From Mycolicibacterium tokaiense (GTDB taxonomy: Bacteria > Actinomycetota > Actinomycetes > Mycobacteriales > Mycobacteriaceae): a stretch of DNA of 64,000 nt. The position numbers and the translations under genes were made by a program. The DNA lies in contig NZ_AP022600.1 in assembly GCF_010725885.1 (NCBI RefSeq), forward strand, positions 310,001 to 374,000, read 5' to 3'. How positions within the stretch are numbered: position 1 is the first letter of the stretch; each line of letters begins with the position of its first letter. Below are positions 55,300 through 63,815 of this stretch, in pieces. The notes under the pieces are model-generated. The model had not been told where the DNA came from. It was given only the letters and a program-made list of their open reading frames with translations, and did not search any database.

Positions 55300-56262
55300 T
55301 CAGCGGGTGCGCTCCCCCAGTGCCCGCAGGAAGAACGTCAGATTCGCCGGACGCTCGGCCAGCCGCCGCACGAAGTAGCCGTACCATTCGGTGCCGAACG
55401 GGACGTACACCCGGACATGGTCACCGCGGGCAGCCAGCCTGCGCTGCTCGGCGTCGCGGATGCCGTAGAGCATCTGGTACTCGAAATCGTCGGTCCCGCG
55501 GTGGTATTCACTGGCCAGCCCGGGAACCAACGCGAGAATTTCGGGATCGTGCGACGCCACCATCGGATAACCACGACCCTCCATCAGGATGCGCAGGCAC
55601 GTGACATAGGAGTCGGTCACGTCGTCGGCATCGCGGAAAGCCACCGACGCCGGTTCGTCGTAGGCCCCCTTGCAGAGGCGAATCCGGGCGCCGGCGGCCG
55701 CGAACTCGGCGCAGTCGGCCCGGGTGCGCCGCAGATACGCCTGCAGAACTGTTCCCAGCCAGTCGAACTCAACCCGCAAGTCGCGCACGATCGACAGGGT
55801 GGAGTCGGTGGTGGTGTGGTCTTCGGCGTCGATGGTGACCCAGACGCCGGCTTCGCGGGCCTTCGCGCAGATGGTGTGCGCGTTCTCCAGCGCGATCTTG
55901 GCGCCGTCGCGCGGCAGCGCCTGTCCCAGTGCCGAGAGCTTCAGTGACACCTCCAGCGGCGCCGGACCGATGACCGCCTCGCCACGTGCGGCGAGCGCAT
56001 CGAGTAGCCCGAGGTAAGCCGCCACCGTGGCGTCCGCAGTCTCGGTGTCGGTGACGTCTTCGCCCAGGTAATCGATGGAGATGAAGCGCTGCGAATCCCG
56101 CAGCGGGACCACCGCATCCAGCACGTCGCCGATGGTCTCCCCGGGTACGAACCGGTCGACCACTTTGCGGGTGAGCGGAACCCGTTGCGCGGTGCGGCGC
56201 AGCCCTTCGGATCGGCCGGCTGCCATGATGACCGGGCGCGCCACGCTGGTGAAGACGGACAT
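55300..56262 (-). CDS. pruB: proline dehydrogenase PruB
   Basis: A 320-residue FAD-dependent monofunctional proline dehydrogenase, which oxidises proline to pyrroline-5-carboxylate at the membrane. The ATG at 56262 overlaps the pruA stop (ATGA). Family motifs are SLKLSALGQAL (near 105), VTIDAEDHTTTDSTL (near 138), CKGAYDEPA (near 195) and the C-terminal YVPFGTEWYGYFVRRLAERP (read in part). Corresponds to Rv1188. It is the second gene of the divergent pru locus. Confidence 0.95.
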   Translation of the reverse strand: MSVFTSVARPVIMAAGRSEGLRRTAQRVPLTRKVVDRFVPGETIGDVLDAVVPLRDSQRFISIDYLGEDVTDTETADATVAAYLGLLDALAARGEAVIGPAPLEVSLKLSALGQALPRDGAKIALENAHTICAKAREAGVWVTIDAEDHTTTDSTLSIVRDLRVEFDWLGTVLQAYLRRTRADCAEFAAAGARIRLCKGAYDEPASVAFRDADDVTDSYVTCLRILMEGRGYPMVASHDPEILALVPGLASEYHRGTDDFEYQMLYGIRDAEQRRLAARGDHVRVYVPFGTEWYGYFVRRLAERPANLTFFLRALGERTR

Positions 56263-57890
56263 CAGGCCTCCATGTGGGGATAGGTGTGCTGGGTCGGGGC
56301 CACGAAAGTCTCCTTGATGGAGCGCGCGGAGGTCCAGCGCAGCAGGTTCAGCGAGGAGCCGGCCTTGTCGTTGGTCCCCGAGGCTCGGGAGCCACCGAAA
56401 GGCTGCTGGCCCACCACCGCACCCGTCGGCTTGTCGTTGACGTAGAAGTTGCCGGCGGCATGGCGCAACCGCCGTTCCGCCGCCAGCACCGCGGCGCGGT
56501 CGTCGGCGATCACCGCCCCGGTGAGGGCGTACCGGGAGCCGGCGTCGATCACGTCGAGGATGTCGGTGTACCGCTCGTCGGGGTACACGTGCACCGCCAG
56601 GATGGGTCCGAAGTACTCCGTCGAGAAGGCCTCATCCCCGGGAGCATCGGACAACAGCACCGTGGGTTGCACGAAATAGCCCTCGCTGTCGTCGTATTCA
56701 CCGCCGACCGCCACGGTGACACCGGCAGCCCCCTTGGCCCGCTCGATGGCGGCGACGTTCTTGGCGAAGGCCCGCTCGTCGATCAACGCGCCGCCGAAAT
56801 GGGACAGGTCGGTGACGTCACCGTAACTCAGCGCCGCGGTGGCGCCCAGGAAGTCGTCACCCATCCGGGCCCACACCGAGCGCGGGATGAACGCCCGCGA
56901 GGCCGCAGAGCATTTCTGCCCCTGGTAGTCGAAGGCACCGCGAATCAGCGCGGTGCGCAACACCTCTGGGCGGGCGCTGCTGTGGGCCAGGATGAAGTCC
57001 TTGCCGCCGGTCTCCCCGACCAGCCGCGGATAGGTGTGGTAGCGGTCGATGTTGGCGCCCACCTCACGCCAGAGGTGCTGGAACGTGGCAGTGGACCCGG
57101 TGAAGTGGATGCCGGCCAGTCGCGGGTCGGCCAGCACCACGCCGGAGACGGCATATCCGTCACCGGCGACCAGGTTGATCACACCGGGGGGAAGCCCGGC
57201 CGCCTCGAGCACCTGCATGGTCAGGTAGGCCGACAAGGTCTGAGTGATGGACGGTTTCCACACCACGGTGTTGCCCATCAACGCCGGCGCCGTGGGCAGG
57301 TTGCCCGCGATGGCGGTGAAGTTGAACGGCGTCACGGCGTAGACGAAACCCTCCAGCGGGCGGTAGTCGGTGCGGTTCCACACCCCGGGGCTGCTGACGG
57401 GCTGCTGCGCCAGGATCTGGCGGGCGAAGGAGACGTTGAAGCGCCAGAAGTCCACGAGCTCGCAGGGTGCATCGATCTCGGCCTGATACGCGGTCTTGGA
57501 CTGGCCCAGCATGGTGGCGGCGGCGATGGTCTCGCGCCACGGCCCGGACAGCAGATCGGCCGCCCGCAGGAAGACCGCGGCCCGCTCGTCGAACGGCGTG
57601 TCCGCCCAGGCCTCCTTGGCCGCCAGCGCCGCATCGACGGCGGCGGTGGCCTCGGCGGTTCCGGCGTTGGTGAGGGTGCCCAGCACCGCCTGGTGCCGGT
57701 GGGGTTGCACCACGTCGACGCGTGCTCCGTCACCCATGCGGTGCTCACCCCCGATGACGTGAGGGAGGTCGCGGGGGGCGGATGTCAGTTCGCTCAGCGC
57801 GGTGGTCAGGCGCTCACGTTCGGAGGAGCCGGGTGCATAGTCGTGGACCGGTTCGTTGGCAGGTGGCGGAACTGCGGTGATGGCGTCCAT
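56262..57890 (-). CDS. pruA: 1-pyrroline-5-carboxylate dehydrogenase PruA/RocA
   Basis: A 542-residue NAD-dependent aldehyde dehydrogenase converting glutamate semialdehyde to glutamate. ATG 57890 (MDAITAVPPPANEP) matches the M. tuberculosis start. The NAD site and catalytic residues are in FTGSTATFQHLW, LVGETGGKDF and YQGQKCSAASRAF (catalytic Cys near residue 320). The end LRWTSARSIKETFV is typical. With pruB it forms a proline-catabolic operon. Its product prevents build-up of the toxic intermediate. Divergent from pruC. Confidence 0.95.
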   Translation of the reverse strand: MDAITAVPPPANEPVHDYAPGSSERERLTTALSELTSAPRDLPHVIGGEHRMGDGARVDVVQPHRHQAVLGTLTNAGTAEATAAVDAALAAKEAWADTPFDERAAVFLRAADLLSGPWRETIAAATMLGQSKTAYQAEIDAPCELVDFWRFNVSFARQILAQQPVSSPGVWNRTDYRPLEGFVYAVTPFNFTAIAGNLPTAPALMGNTVVWKPSITQTLSAYLTMQVLEAAGLPPGVINLVAGDGYAVSGVVLADPRLAGIHFTGSTATFQHLWREVGANIDRYHTYPRLVGETGGKDFILAHSSARPEVLRTALIRGAFDYQGQKCSAASRAFIPRSVWARMGDDFLGATAALSYGDVTDLSHFGGALIDERAFAKNVAAIERAKGAAGVTVAVGGEYDDSEGYFVQPTVLLSDAPGDEAFSTEYFGPILAVHVYPDERYTDILDVIDAGSRYALTGAVIADDRAAVLAAERRLRHAAGNFYVNDKPTGAVVGQQPFGGSRASGTNDKAGSSLNLLRWTSARSIKETFVAPTQHTYPHMEA

Positions 57891-57928
57891 ACGAACACAT
57901 TCCCGCACCGACCTCTCTGCATGCTTGG

Positions 57929-57969
57929 CGAGTCGGACAAACCTCGACTCGGCCGATAGTACGATCGGC
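57929..57969. promoter_or_regulatory. two adjacent inverted repeats in the pruA-pruC intergenic region
   Basis: The first repeat is CGAGTCG (57929-57935) with CGACTCG (57945-57951). The second, next to it, is GCCGAT (57952-57957) with ATCGGC (57964-57969). Together they fill the 81-base space between divergent starts and are candidate sites for PruC. No function is shown. Confidence 0.5.
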
Positions 57970-57971
57970 TA

Positions 57972-59540
57972 ATGGGCTCCCCCGCCGGCCTGAGTCTCGG
58001 GCAGCTGCTACTGGCCCTCGACGCCACCATGGTCAGCCTGGTGGACGCACCGCGCGGGCTGGACGCCGCGGTGTCCTCGGCGGCGCTCATCGACACCGAT
58101 GACGTCCGGCTGGGTCTGGCGCGAGCGGCCAGTTCTGCCGACGTGTTCCTACTACTGGGGCTGGGCGACGACGATGCGGTGCAGTGGCTGCGCCGCGAGA
58201 CCCGCGACCGCGCTCCCATCGCGGTGTTCGCCAAGTCGCCACCCCCGGCACTGGTGGAGGCCGCCGTCGGAGCCAGCACCGCGGTGGTGGCCGTCGATCC
58301 CCGAGCGCGCTGGGAACGGCTGTACCGCTTGATCATTCATGTCTTCGACCACCATGGTGCGCCGCTGCACGAATCCGGCACCGATCTGTTCGGCCTGGCC
58401 CAGTCGATCGCCGACCGTATCCACGGGATGGTGAGTGTCGAGGACGCCGAGTCGCACGTGCTGGCCTATTCCGCCTCCGACGGCGAGGCCGACGAGCTGC
58501 GCAGGCTGTCGATCCTGGGCCGGGCCGGGCCGCCTGAACACCTGGCCTGGATCGCCGAACGGGGCATCTTCGACGCCCTACGCTCCAGCGACGATGTGGT
58601 GCAGGTGGCTGCGCGCCCGGAGCTGGGACTGCAGCCGCGCCTCGCGGTGGGGATCCGCCCGCCGAACCCGGACAGCAGACGCGCGCGGCAGTTCATGGGC
58701 ACCATCTGGGTCCAACAGGGGTCGCAGGCGCTGGCCGAGGACGCCGAAGAGATTCTGCGTGGGGCGGCGGTGCTGGCCGGCCGCATCATGACACGGTTGG
58801 CCACCACCCCGTCGACGCACACCGTGCGCCTGCACGAGGTGCTCGGCCTCCGCGACAGCGACGTCGACATCTCGGTGGTGGCCCGCGATCTGGGCATCGC
58901 CTATGACGGCCGGGCGGCGTTGATCGGCGTCGACACCTCCACTGCCACCGCACGATTGGCCGAGGTCCTGGCGTTGAGCGCCAGCGCATTTCGTGCCGAC
59001 GCCCAGGTGGCACCGCACGGCTCGCGGGTGTACGTACTGCTCCCGCGCGCGGCGCGCCCGGCGGCGGTGAGGTCGTGGATCCGCGGCACCATCGCCGCGC
59101 TGCGTACCGAGCTGGGGTTACATCTGTGGGCGGTCATCGCGGCACCGGTGGCAGGACTGTCTGCGGTGGCCGCTGCGCGCGCCGAGGTGGACCGGGTGCT
59201 CGACAGCGCCGCGCGACACCCAGGCATGCAGGAGTCGGTGACATCGCTGGCCGAGGCGCGCACCACGGTGCTGCTCGATGAGGTTCTGACGTTCCTGAGC
59301 GGGCGCGACCACCTGATCGATCCGCGGGTGCGCCACCTGCGCCACACCGACGCCGCCCTGGCCGAGACACTGCGGTGTTACCTCGACAGTTTCGGAGATG
59401 TGGCCGCGGCGGCGCGCGAACTGCACGTGCACCCCAACACGGTGCGCTACCGGGTCAGGAGAATAGAGGAGATCCTGTCCACGTCGCTGGCGGATCCCGA
59501 CGTCCGCCTGGCGCTGGCGTTGAGCGTGCGGATCAGCTGA
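57972..59540 (+). CDS. pruC: PucR-family proline-responsive transcriptional activator PruC
   Basis: A 522-residue regulator. ATG 57972 directly follows the repeats described above. The C-terminus holds the PucR-type helix-turn-helix (DVAAAARELHVHPNTVRYRVRR, residues ~475-497, read in part). The middle has a GGDEF-like/GAF-like sensor part (VEDAESHVLAYSASDGEA near 155). The N-terminal ~140 residues resemble the PucR start domain. M. tuberculosis Rv1186c (PruC) activates pruB/pruA in response to proline. Here it is also divergent from pruA. Confidence 0.92.
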   Translation: MGSPAGLSLGQLLLALDATMVSLVDAPRGLDAAVSSAALIDTDDVRLGLARAASSADVFLLLGLGDDDAVQWLRRETRDRAPIAVFAKSPPPALVEAAVGASTAVVAVDPRARWERLYRLIIHVFDHHGAPLHESGTDLFGLAQSIADRIHGMVSVEDAESHVLAYSASDGEADELRRLSILGRAGPPEHLAWIAERGIFDALRSSDDVVQVAARPELGLQPRLAVGIRPPNPDSRRARQFMGTIWVQQGSQALAEDAEEILRGAAVLAGRIMTRLATTPSTHTVRLHEVLGLRDSDVDISVVARDLGIAYDGRAALIGVDTSTATARLAEVLALSASAFRADAQVAPHGSRVYVLLPRAARPAAVRSWIRGTIAALRTELGLHLWAVIAAPVAGLSAVAAARAEVDRVLDSAARHPGMQESVTSLAEARTTVLLDEVLTFLSGRDHLIDPRVRHLRHTDAALAETLRCYLDSFGDVAAAARELHVHPNTVRYRVRRIEEILSTSLADPDVRLALALSVRIS

Positions 59541-60117
59541 TCGTGACGGCCGCCAACGCCTGCTGCACCCGGTCCGGCAGCGAACCGCCGTGCTCCAGCC
59601 AGGTGTCGAGAGCCGTGCGGACCGAGGCCATTGCCAACGCACCGAGAAGTCGCGGACGGGGATCGTCGGGGCGAAGGTCCGCGAACCGCGGAGCCACCAG
59701 CTCGGCGATCGCGGTCTCGTAACCCACGTACACCTGCAGCGTCCATGCGCTCAGAGCCGGTGACGTGCGGGTCAGTTCGGCGAATGCCCGCACCTGGTCT
59801 TCGATGGCGGTGAAACCCTCCCCGAGGCCGGCGAATGCGGTGCGCACCGCCTCGGCTGCGGACAGCCCGGGGGGCGCTGCGCCCACCGCCTCGGCGATCC
59901 GGTCCAGCCACTGCCGGGCAATGCCCTCGGCGACGGCCGCCTCCTTCGAGTTGAAGTAGCGAAAGAAGGTTGCGCGGCCTACGTCGGCGTTCTCGGAGAT
60001 CTGCTCGACGGTGGTGCCGACCAGCCCGTTGGCCGCGACCAGTGACGCTGCGGCGAAGGCAATGCGTTCACGGTTGGCGACGCGTTTGCGTTCGGACAGG
60101 GTCAGGGGTGCGCGCAT
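59533..60117 (-). CDS. TetR-family transcriptional regulator
   Basis: A 194-residue repressor-type protein. ATG 60117 has no ribosome site but lies 6 bases after TATAGT, so the mRNA is probably leaderless. The helix-turn-helix segment is VANRERIAFAAASLVAANGLV then TTVEQISENADVGRATFFRYFNSKEA (near residues 12-58, read in part). The C-terminal ligand domain is generic. It is divergent from the sulfotransferase and both lie beside a perfect palindrome, so it likely controls that gene. The effector is unknown. Its end overlaps pruC by 8 bases. Confidence 0.88.
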   Translation of the reverse strand: MRAPLTLSERKRVANRERIAFAAASLVAANGLVGTTVEQISENADVGRATFFRYFNSKEAAVAEGIARQWLDRIAEAVGAAPPGLSAAEAVRTAFAGLGEGFTAIEDQVRAFAELTRTSPALSAWTLQVYVGYETAIAELVAPRFADLRPDDPRPRLLGALAMASVRTALDTWLEHGGSLPDRVQQALAAVTIS

Positions 60118-60123
60118 CGGGCA

Positions 60124-60129
60124 ACTATA
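60124..60129 (-). promoter_or_regulatory. -10 element of the TetR gene
   Basis: TATAGT on the minus strand is followed after 6 bases by the TetR start codon, indicating a leaderless transcript. Confidence 0.5.
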
Positions 60130-60157
60130 CGCGCCGGCAATCTGGCGAAAACCTTGC

Positions 60158-60172
60158 TGAGACGAAGTCTCA
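60158..60172. promoter_or_regulatory. palindromic operator between TetR and sulfotransferase genes
   Basis: TGAGAC-GAA-GTCTCA is a perfect 6-bp inverted repeat with a 3-base centre. It lies between the TetR -10 (60124-60129) and a GATAAT -10-like element (60206-60211) of the divergent gene, so one bound TetR dimer could control both. Confidence 0.6.
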
Positions 60173-60205
60173 TGAGTGATGCTGTCTGTCGTGGTTGACG
60201 ATAGC

Positions 60206-60211
60206 GATAAT
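60206..60211 (+). promoter_or_regulatory. -10 element of the sulfotransferase gene
   Basis: GATAAT lies 33 bases before ATG 60245. It would place the transcript start after the earlier in-frame starts (60176, 60179), supporting 60245 as the true start. Confidence 0.4.
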
Positions 60212-60244
60212 TTCCGCTTCGGGCACACAGCAGGGCGGTACGGC

Positions 60245-61348
60245 ATGACGCTGCAGGACCGCTTCGACCCCGATGAACTGATCGACGTGGCGTGCGAGGC
60301 CGCGGGCGGACGCGACTTCGGCAATGCCTACGGCTGGAGCGACGGTTTGGAGCTGCTCTGCGAGGGACTGGTCGACGAGGCCGGACTGTCACCGCTGGGC
60401 GTGGAGATCGCCCACGCCCACATGGTCCGCGCGCTGGTCAATCGGTTGCAGGTGTTCGCCTGGCGCACAGCGCATCCCGAGGTGGCAGACCGGCGCATCC
60501 ACCAGCCGGTGGTGATCCTGGGCCAGCCGCGCACCGGCACCACCCTGCTGCATGACCTGCTGTCGCTGGATCCCGGCTTCCGCACTCCCCTGACCTGGGA
60601 GGTGGACAACCCCGTGCCCCCGCCCCGGCCACAGCAGACCGTGCCCGGATCGCCGCATCCGGCGGGGGCGCGCAGGGGTCAGGAGTGCGGACGCATCCTC
60701 AGCAGTCAGTTCGCGAGCATGATCTTCTCGGTGCAATACCGCCTGCCCACCTACTACAGGTGGCTGCTCTACGACGCCGACTGCTCCGGCGCCTACCGGT
60801 TCCACCGGATGTTCCTGCAGCACCTGCAGTCCGAGGTTCGGTGTCAATGGCTGCTGAAGTCCCCCGCGCATCTGTGGCAGCTGGACGCGCTGCTGGCCGA
60901 GTACCCCGATGCCGTGCTCGTGCAGACCCACCGCGACCCCCTCAGTGTCGTCTCCTCGATGAGCGCGCTGACCCATCACCTGCGCCGGGTGGCCACCGAC
61001 CGAAGCACCATCGCCGAGTGCGCTGCCCAGGCCTACGAGGAGATCGTGGTCGGGCTCGAGCGGGCCACGCGGGTGCGCGAAGCCACCGGGGCGCAGGTCC
61101 TCGACGTGGTGTTCAACGATTTCGTCCGGGACCCGTGGACCACCATCAAGTCGGTGTACCAGCAGTTGGGCCGCGACCTGCTTCCCGACGTGGAGGCGCG
61201 GATGCGCGCGTATCTGGCCGCCCACCCGTGCGGTGCCGGGCCTCGCCGGTACACCTGGGCGGACACGGGTCTGGACGCCGGAGAGGCCCGCGACCGGGTG
61301 CGCGGCTATCAGGAGCGCTACAACGTCCCCGACGAACGGCTCAGGTGA
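60245..61348 (+). CDS. sulfotransferase-family protein
   Basis: A 367-residue protein. ATG 60245 (MTLQDRFDPDELID) is chosen because AGGG is upstream and the promoter-like GATAAT lies between it and earlier starts. The 5'-phosphosulfate-binding loop is GQPRTGTT (93-100), and the 3'-phosphate site is in HRDPLSVVSSMSAL near residue 225. WLLKSPAHLWQLDALL lies between. Mycobacterial members of this group transfer sulfate from PAPS to lipids or other small molecules. The acceptor here is unknown. Regulated by the divergent TetR gene by inference. Confidence 0.88.
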   Translation: MTLQDRFDPDELIDVACEAAGGRDFGNAYGWSDGLELLCEGLVDEAGLSPLGVEIAHAHMVRALVNRLQVFAWRTAHPEVADRRIHQPVVILGQPRTGTTLLHDLLSLDPGFRTPLTWEVDNPVPPPRPQQTVPGSPHPAGARRGQECGRILSSQFASMIFSVQYRLPTYYRWLLYDADCSGAYRFHRMFLQHLQSEVRCQWLLKSPAHLWQLDALLAEYPDAVLVQTHRDPLSVVSSMSALTHHLRRVATDRSTIAECAAQAYEEIVVGLERATRVREATGAQVLDVVFNDFVRDPWTTIKSVYQQLGRDLLPDVEARMRAYLAAHPCGAGPRRYTWADTGLDAGEARDRVRGYQERYNVPDERLR

Positions 61349-62459
61349 GCGCGGCCAACCGTTGTGCGGCCGCCCCGATGCGTTCGTCGGTGGCGGTCAG
61401 CGCGATCCGGACGTGCCGGGAACCGCTGGCGCCGTAGAACTCTCCGGGCGCCACCAGGATGCCCTGCTCGGCGAACCAGGCCAGGGTGTCGCGGCAGGGC
61501 TCATCGCGGGTGACCCAGAGGTACAGCCCGGCCTCGGAATGGTCGACGCGTAACCCGGCGTCCCGCACCGCAGGCAACAGCACGTCCCGGCGGCGCGCGT
61601 AGCGCTGCCGCTGCTGCTTCTCGTGGGCATCGTCGTCGAGGGCGGCCACCATCGCCGCCTGGATGGGGCCGGGCATCATCATCCCGGCGTGCTTGCGCAC
61701 CGCCAGCAGCTCACCCACCAGTTGGGGATCACCGGCGACGAAGCCGGCGCGGTACCCGGCGAGTGACGACGTTTTCGACAGCGAGTGGATAGCCAGCAGG
61801 CCGCTGTGGTCGCCCCCGCAGACGTCGGGGTGCAACACCGACAGCGGTTCGGCGTCCCAGGCCAGACCCAGGTAGCACTCGTCGGATGCCACAACGACGC
61901 CGCGCTCCCTGGCCCAGTCCACCACCTTGCGCAGGTGCTCGACCCCGAGCACCCGTCCGCTGGGGTTGCTCGGGGAGTTGAGAAACACCAGGGCAGGGGT
62001 CCGCGGCCCGATCTGGGTCAGCGAATCCGCCGCCAGCACGCCGGCACCGGCCAGCCGAGCGCCCACGTCGTAGGTGGGATACGCCAGTTCCGGTACCACC
62101 ACCAGGTCGGCTGCGCCCAACCCGAGCAGCGTCGGCAGCCACGCGATCAGCTCTTTGGTGCCGATGACGGGGAGCACCGCGGCCTCCCCCAGGCCGGTGA
62201 TGCCGTAGCGCCGCTGCAACGCGGACACCATGGACGCGCGCAGAGCCGGGGTGCCCGCGGTGGTGGGGTACCCCGGCGCAGAAGCGGCCGCGGACAACGC
62301 CTCCTGGATGACGGGGGCCACCGGGTCCACCGGGGTACCCACCGACAGATCGACGATGCCGCCCGGATGTGCGCGCGCGGTGGCTGTGACGTCGGCCAGG
62401 GTGTCCCAGGGGAAAACCGGCAGGCGCGCCGACACCCGGGTCAGGGGATCAGTCCTCAC
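61341..62459 (-). CDS. dapC: succinyldiaminopimelate aminotransferase, fold-type I
   Basis: A 372-residue PLP enzyme. GTG 62459 overlaps the fdxC stop by 11 bases and matches the family start ([20 protein letters not shown], read in part). The PLP lysine is in [16 protein letters not shown] (near residue 225), with [14 protein letters not shown] and [13 protein letters not shown] as further cofactor motifs. In M. tuberculosis Rv1178, the same location, is annotated as an aminotransferase assigned to the succinyl-DAP step by homology; Rv0858c is a second candidate. So the reaction is probable, not proven. fdxC is immediately upstream. Confidence 0.87.
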   Translation of the reverse strand: MRTDPLTRVSARLPVFPWDTLADVTATARAHPGGIVDLSVGTPVDPVAPVIQEALSAAASAPGYPTTAGTPALRASMVSALQRRYGITGLGEAAVLPVIGTKELIAWLPTLLGLGAADLVVVPELAYPTYDVGARLAGAGVLAADSLTQIGPRTPALVFLNSPSNPSGRVLGVEHLRKVVDWARERGVVVASDECYLGLAWDAEPLSVLHPDVCGGDHSGLLAIHSLSKTSSLAGYRAGFVAGDPQLVGELLAVRKHAGMMMPGPIQAAMVAALDDDAHEKQQRQRYARRRDVLLPAVRDAGLRVDHSEAGLYLWVTRDEPCRDTLAWFAEQGILVAPGEFYGASGSRHVRIALTATDERIGAAAQRLAALT

Positions 62460-62772
62460 CCTGCGGCGGCAGTCCCTTGATGGCGGCGGGATCGTTGTCG
62501 GTCTGGCCCACCTTGGATGCGCCACCGGGCGAGCCCAGTTCGGAGAAGAAGTCCACGTTGGCCTGCGTGTAGCTGCTCCAGTCGTCGGGCACGTCGTCTT
62601 CGTAGAAGATGGCCTCGACCGGGCAGACGGGTTCACAGGCGCCGCAGTCCACGCACTCGTCGGGGTGGATGTACAGCATGCGTGCGCCCTCGTAGATGCA
62701 GTCGACCGGGCATTCCTCGATGCATGCCTTGTCTTTGACGTCGACGCAGGGTTGAGCGATCACGTATGTCAC
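62449..62772 (-). CDS. fdxC: 7Fe ferredoxin FdxC
   Basis: A 107-residue electron carrier from GTG 62772, with GAGGAG about 6 bases upstream. The two clusters are indicated by [17 protein letters not shown] and [12 protein letters not shown]. The first has the wider spacing of a [3Fe-4S] site and the second the C-x2-C-x2-C-x3-C of a [4Fe-4S] site. Corresponds to Rv1177. It is co-transcribed with dapC. Ferredoxins of this type feed P450s and other oxidoreductases. Confidence 0.95.
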   Translation of the reverse strand: MTYVIAQPCVDVKDKACIEECPVDCIYEGARMLYIHPDECVDCGACEPVCPVEAIFYEDDVPDDWSSYTQANVDFFSELGSPGGASKVGQTDNDPAAIKGLPPQGED

Positions 62773-63006
62773 GGGGTCTCCTCGGCTCCTGTCAAGAGGT
62801 ATCTGGGGGCTGTGCGGTGCTGCTCGTTCTCGGTGGGTTGTGACCCAGTATCCGGAGGCTGAAACCGGACATCTGTGCCAGTGTGCCCTAACTTGCGCAC
62901 CCCGGAGATCAGGACACGCGTTTACTGATACTAGACGTCGCATATACACGCTGCGCAACCGACCGATGACGTTTCTGGCAACGCCGCGGGCGCCCCTCTC
63001 ACCCCG

Positions 63007-63591
63007 CTATGCGCACTCCCCGAGCAGCGACTCGCGAAGCCGGTTGCGGCCCCGGTGCAGGCGCGATGCGACCGTTCCCACCGGGATCCCGAACATCACC
63101 GCGATCTCGGTGTTGCGATAGCCCTGGACGTCGGCGTAGTAGATCACCTCACGCAGGTCTTCGGGCAGATCGCGCAACGCCGCGGTGACGGCGCCCGGAA
63201 CGTTCACCAGCACCTCGAGCTCTGCCGATCGGGACGCGAAGCGTGTCAGTTCCATCTGATTCGAAATCTGACCGTCGGTGAGATCGCCGCTGAGCTGCTC
63301 ATCGGGTCGCCGCTGACTCTGGCGGTAATTGTCGACCCAGGTGTTGACCAGGATCCGATAGAGCCACGACTTCATGTTCGAGCCCGTGCGGAAGGTCGCG
63401 AACGACGCGTACGCCTTGAGCATGGCGTCCTGCACCAGGTCTTCGGCGTCGTGGCGCTGCTTGGTCAGGGATTGGGCGTGCCCCAGAAGGTAACCGGTGA
63501 ACGGAATGACTTCGCGCTCGAATCTCTCGGCATGGGCGGACAATCGCATCCGGGTGTTTGCCTGACCATCAATCCTGTTCGCAGCAAGCAT
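63007..63591 (-). CDS. ECF sigma factor, SigH-like
   Basis: A 194-residue sigma factor. ATG 63591 is preferred (GGAG about 11 bases upstream); ATG 63675 and 63549 are in-frame alternatives. Region 2 has HDAEDLVQDAMLKAYASF and NMKSWLYRILVNTWVDNYR, close to SigH. Region 4 has NTEIAVMFGIPVGTVASRLHRGR. In M. tuberculosis SigH is regulated by the downstream anti-sigma RshA, but here no anti-sigma gene follows within 230 bases. It is therefore probably a SigH paralogue, not SigH itself. Its control is unclear. Confidence 0.87.
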   Translation of the reverse strand: MLAANRIDGQANTRMRLSAHAERFEREVIPFTGYLLGHAQSLTKQRHDAEDLVQDAMLKAYASFATFRTGSNMKSWLYRILVNTWVDNYRQSQRRPDEQLSGDLTDGQISNQMELTRFASRSAELEVLVNVPGAVTAALRDLPEDLREVIYYADVQGYRNTEIAVMFGIPVGTVASRLHRGRNRLRESLLGECA

Positions 63592-63815
63592 GATTGAGTT
63601 ATCTCCAAGGTGTCTCGTCCGAAGTGATCTGACAGGTTCGAATGCGGCGACGCTCTGCCGCGTGGTGATTTCCATCCTGTCGAGGTCGGGGCGTCCGAAC
63701 TTGGAGAGAGTGTGGAGATCCAATGGAGAATGGGGCGACGATGGAGGCGACAGTTGTACTGCGTTGCGGTGATCGAGAATTATTCCCGCACCGTACTTTT
63801 CGCTGCCACCAGCCG
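63592..63815. other. intergenic region, probable sigma-factor promoter
   Basis: About 220 bases of lower GC content between the minus-strand partial gene and the sigma gene. I saw no frame with family features. On the minus strand GGAATA (near 63785-63780) could be an ECF -35 element, but I could not find a convincing -10. Confidence 0.4.

Noticed and set aside
56274..57959. 561-codon plus-strand frame opposite pruA
   Set aside because: Antisense to an unmistakable aldehyde dehydrogenase; Gly/Arg/His-rich shadow.
63007..63591. True SigH orthologue
   Set aside because: No RshA gene downstream and the N-terminal and linker residues differ from recalled SigH, so a paralogue is more likely.
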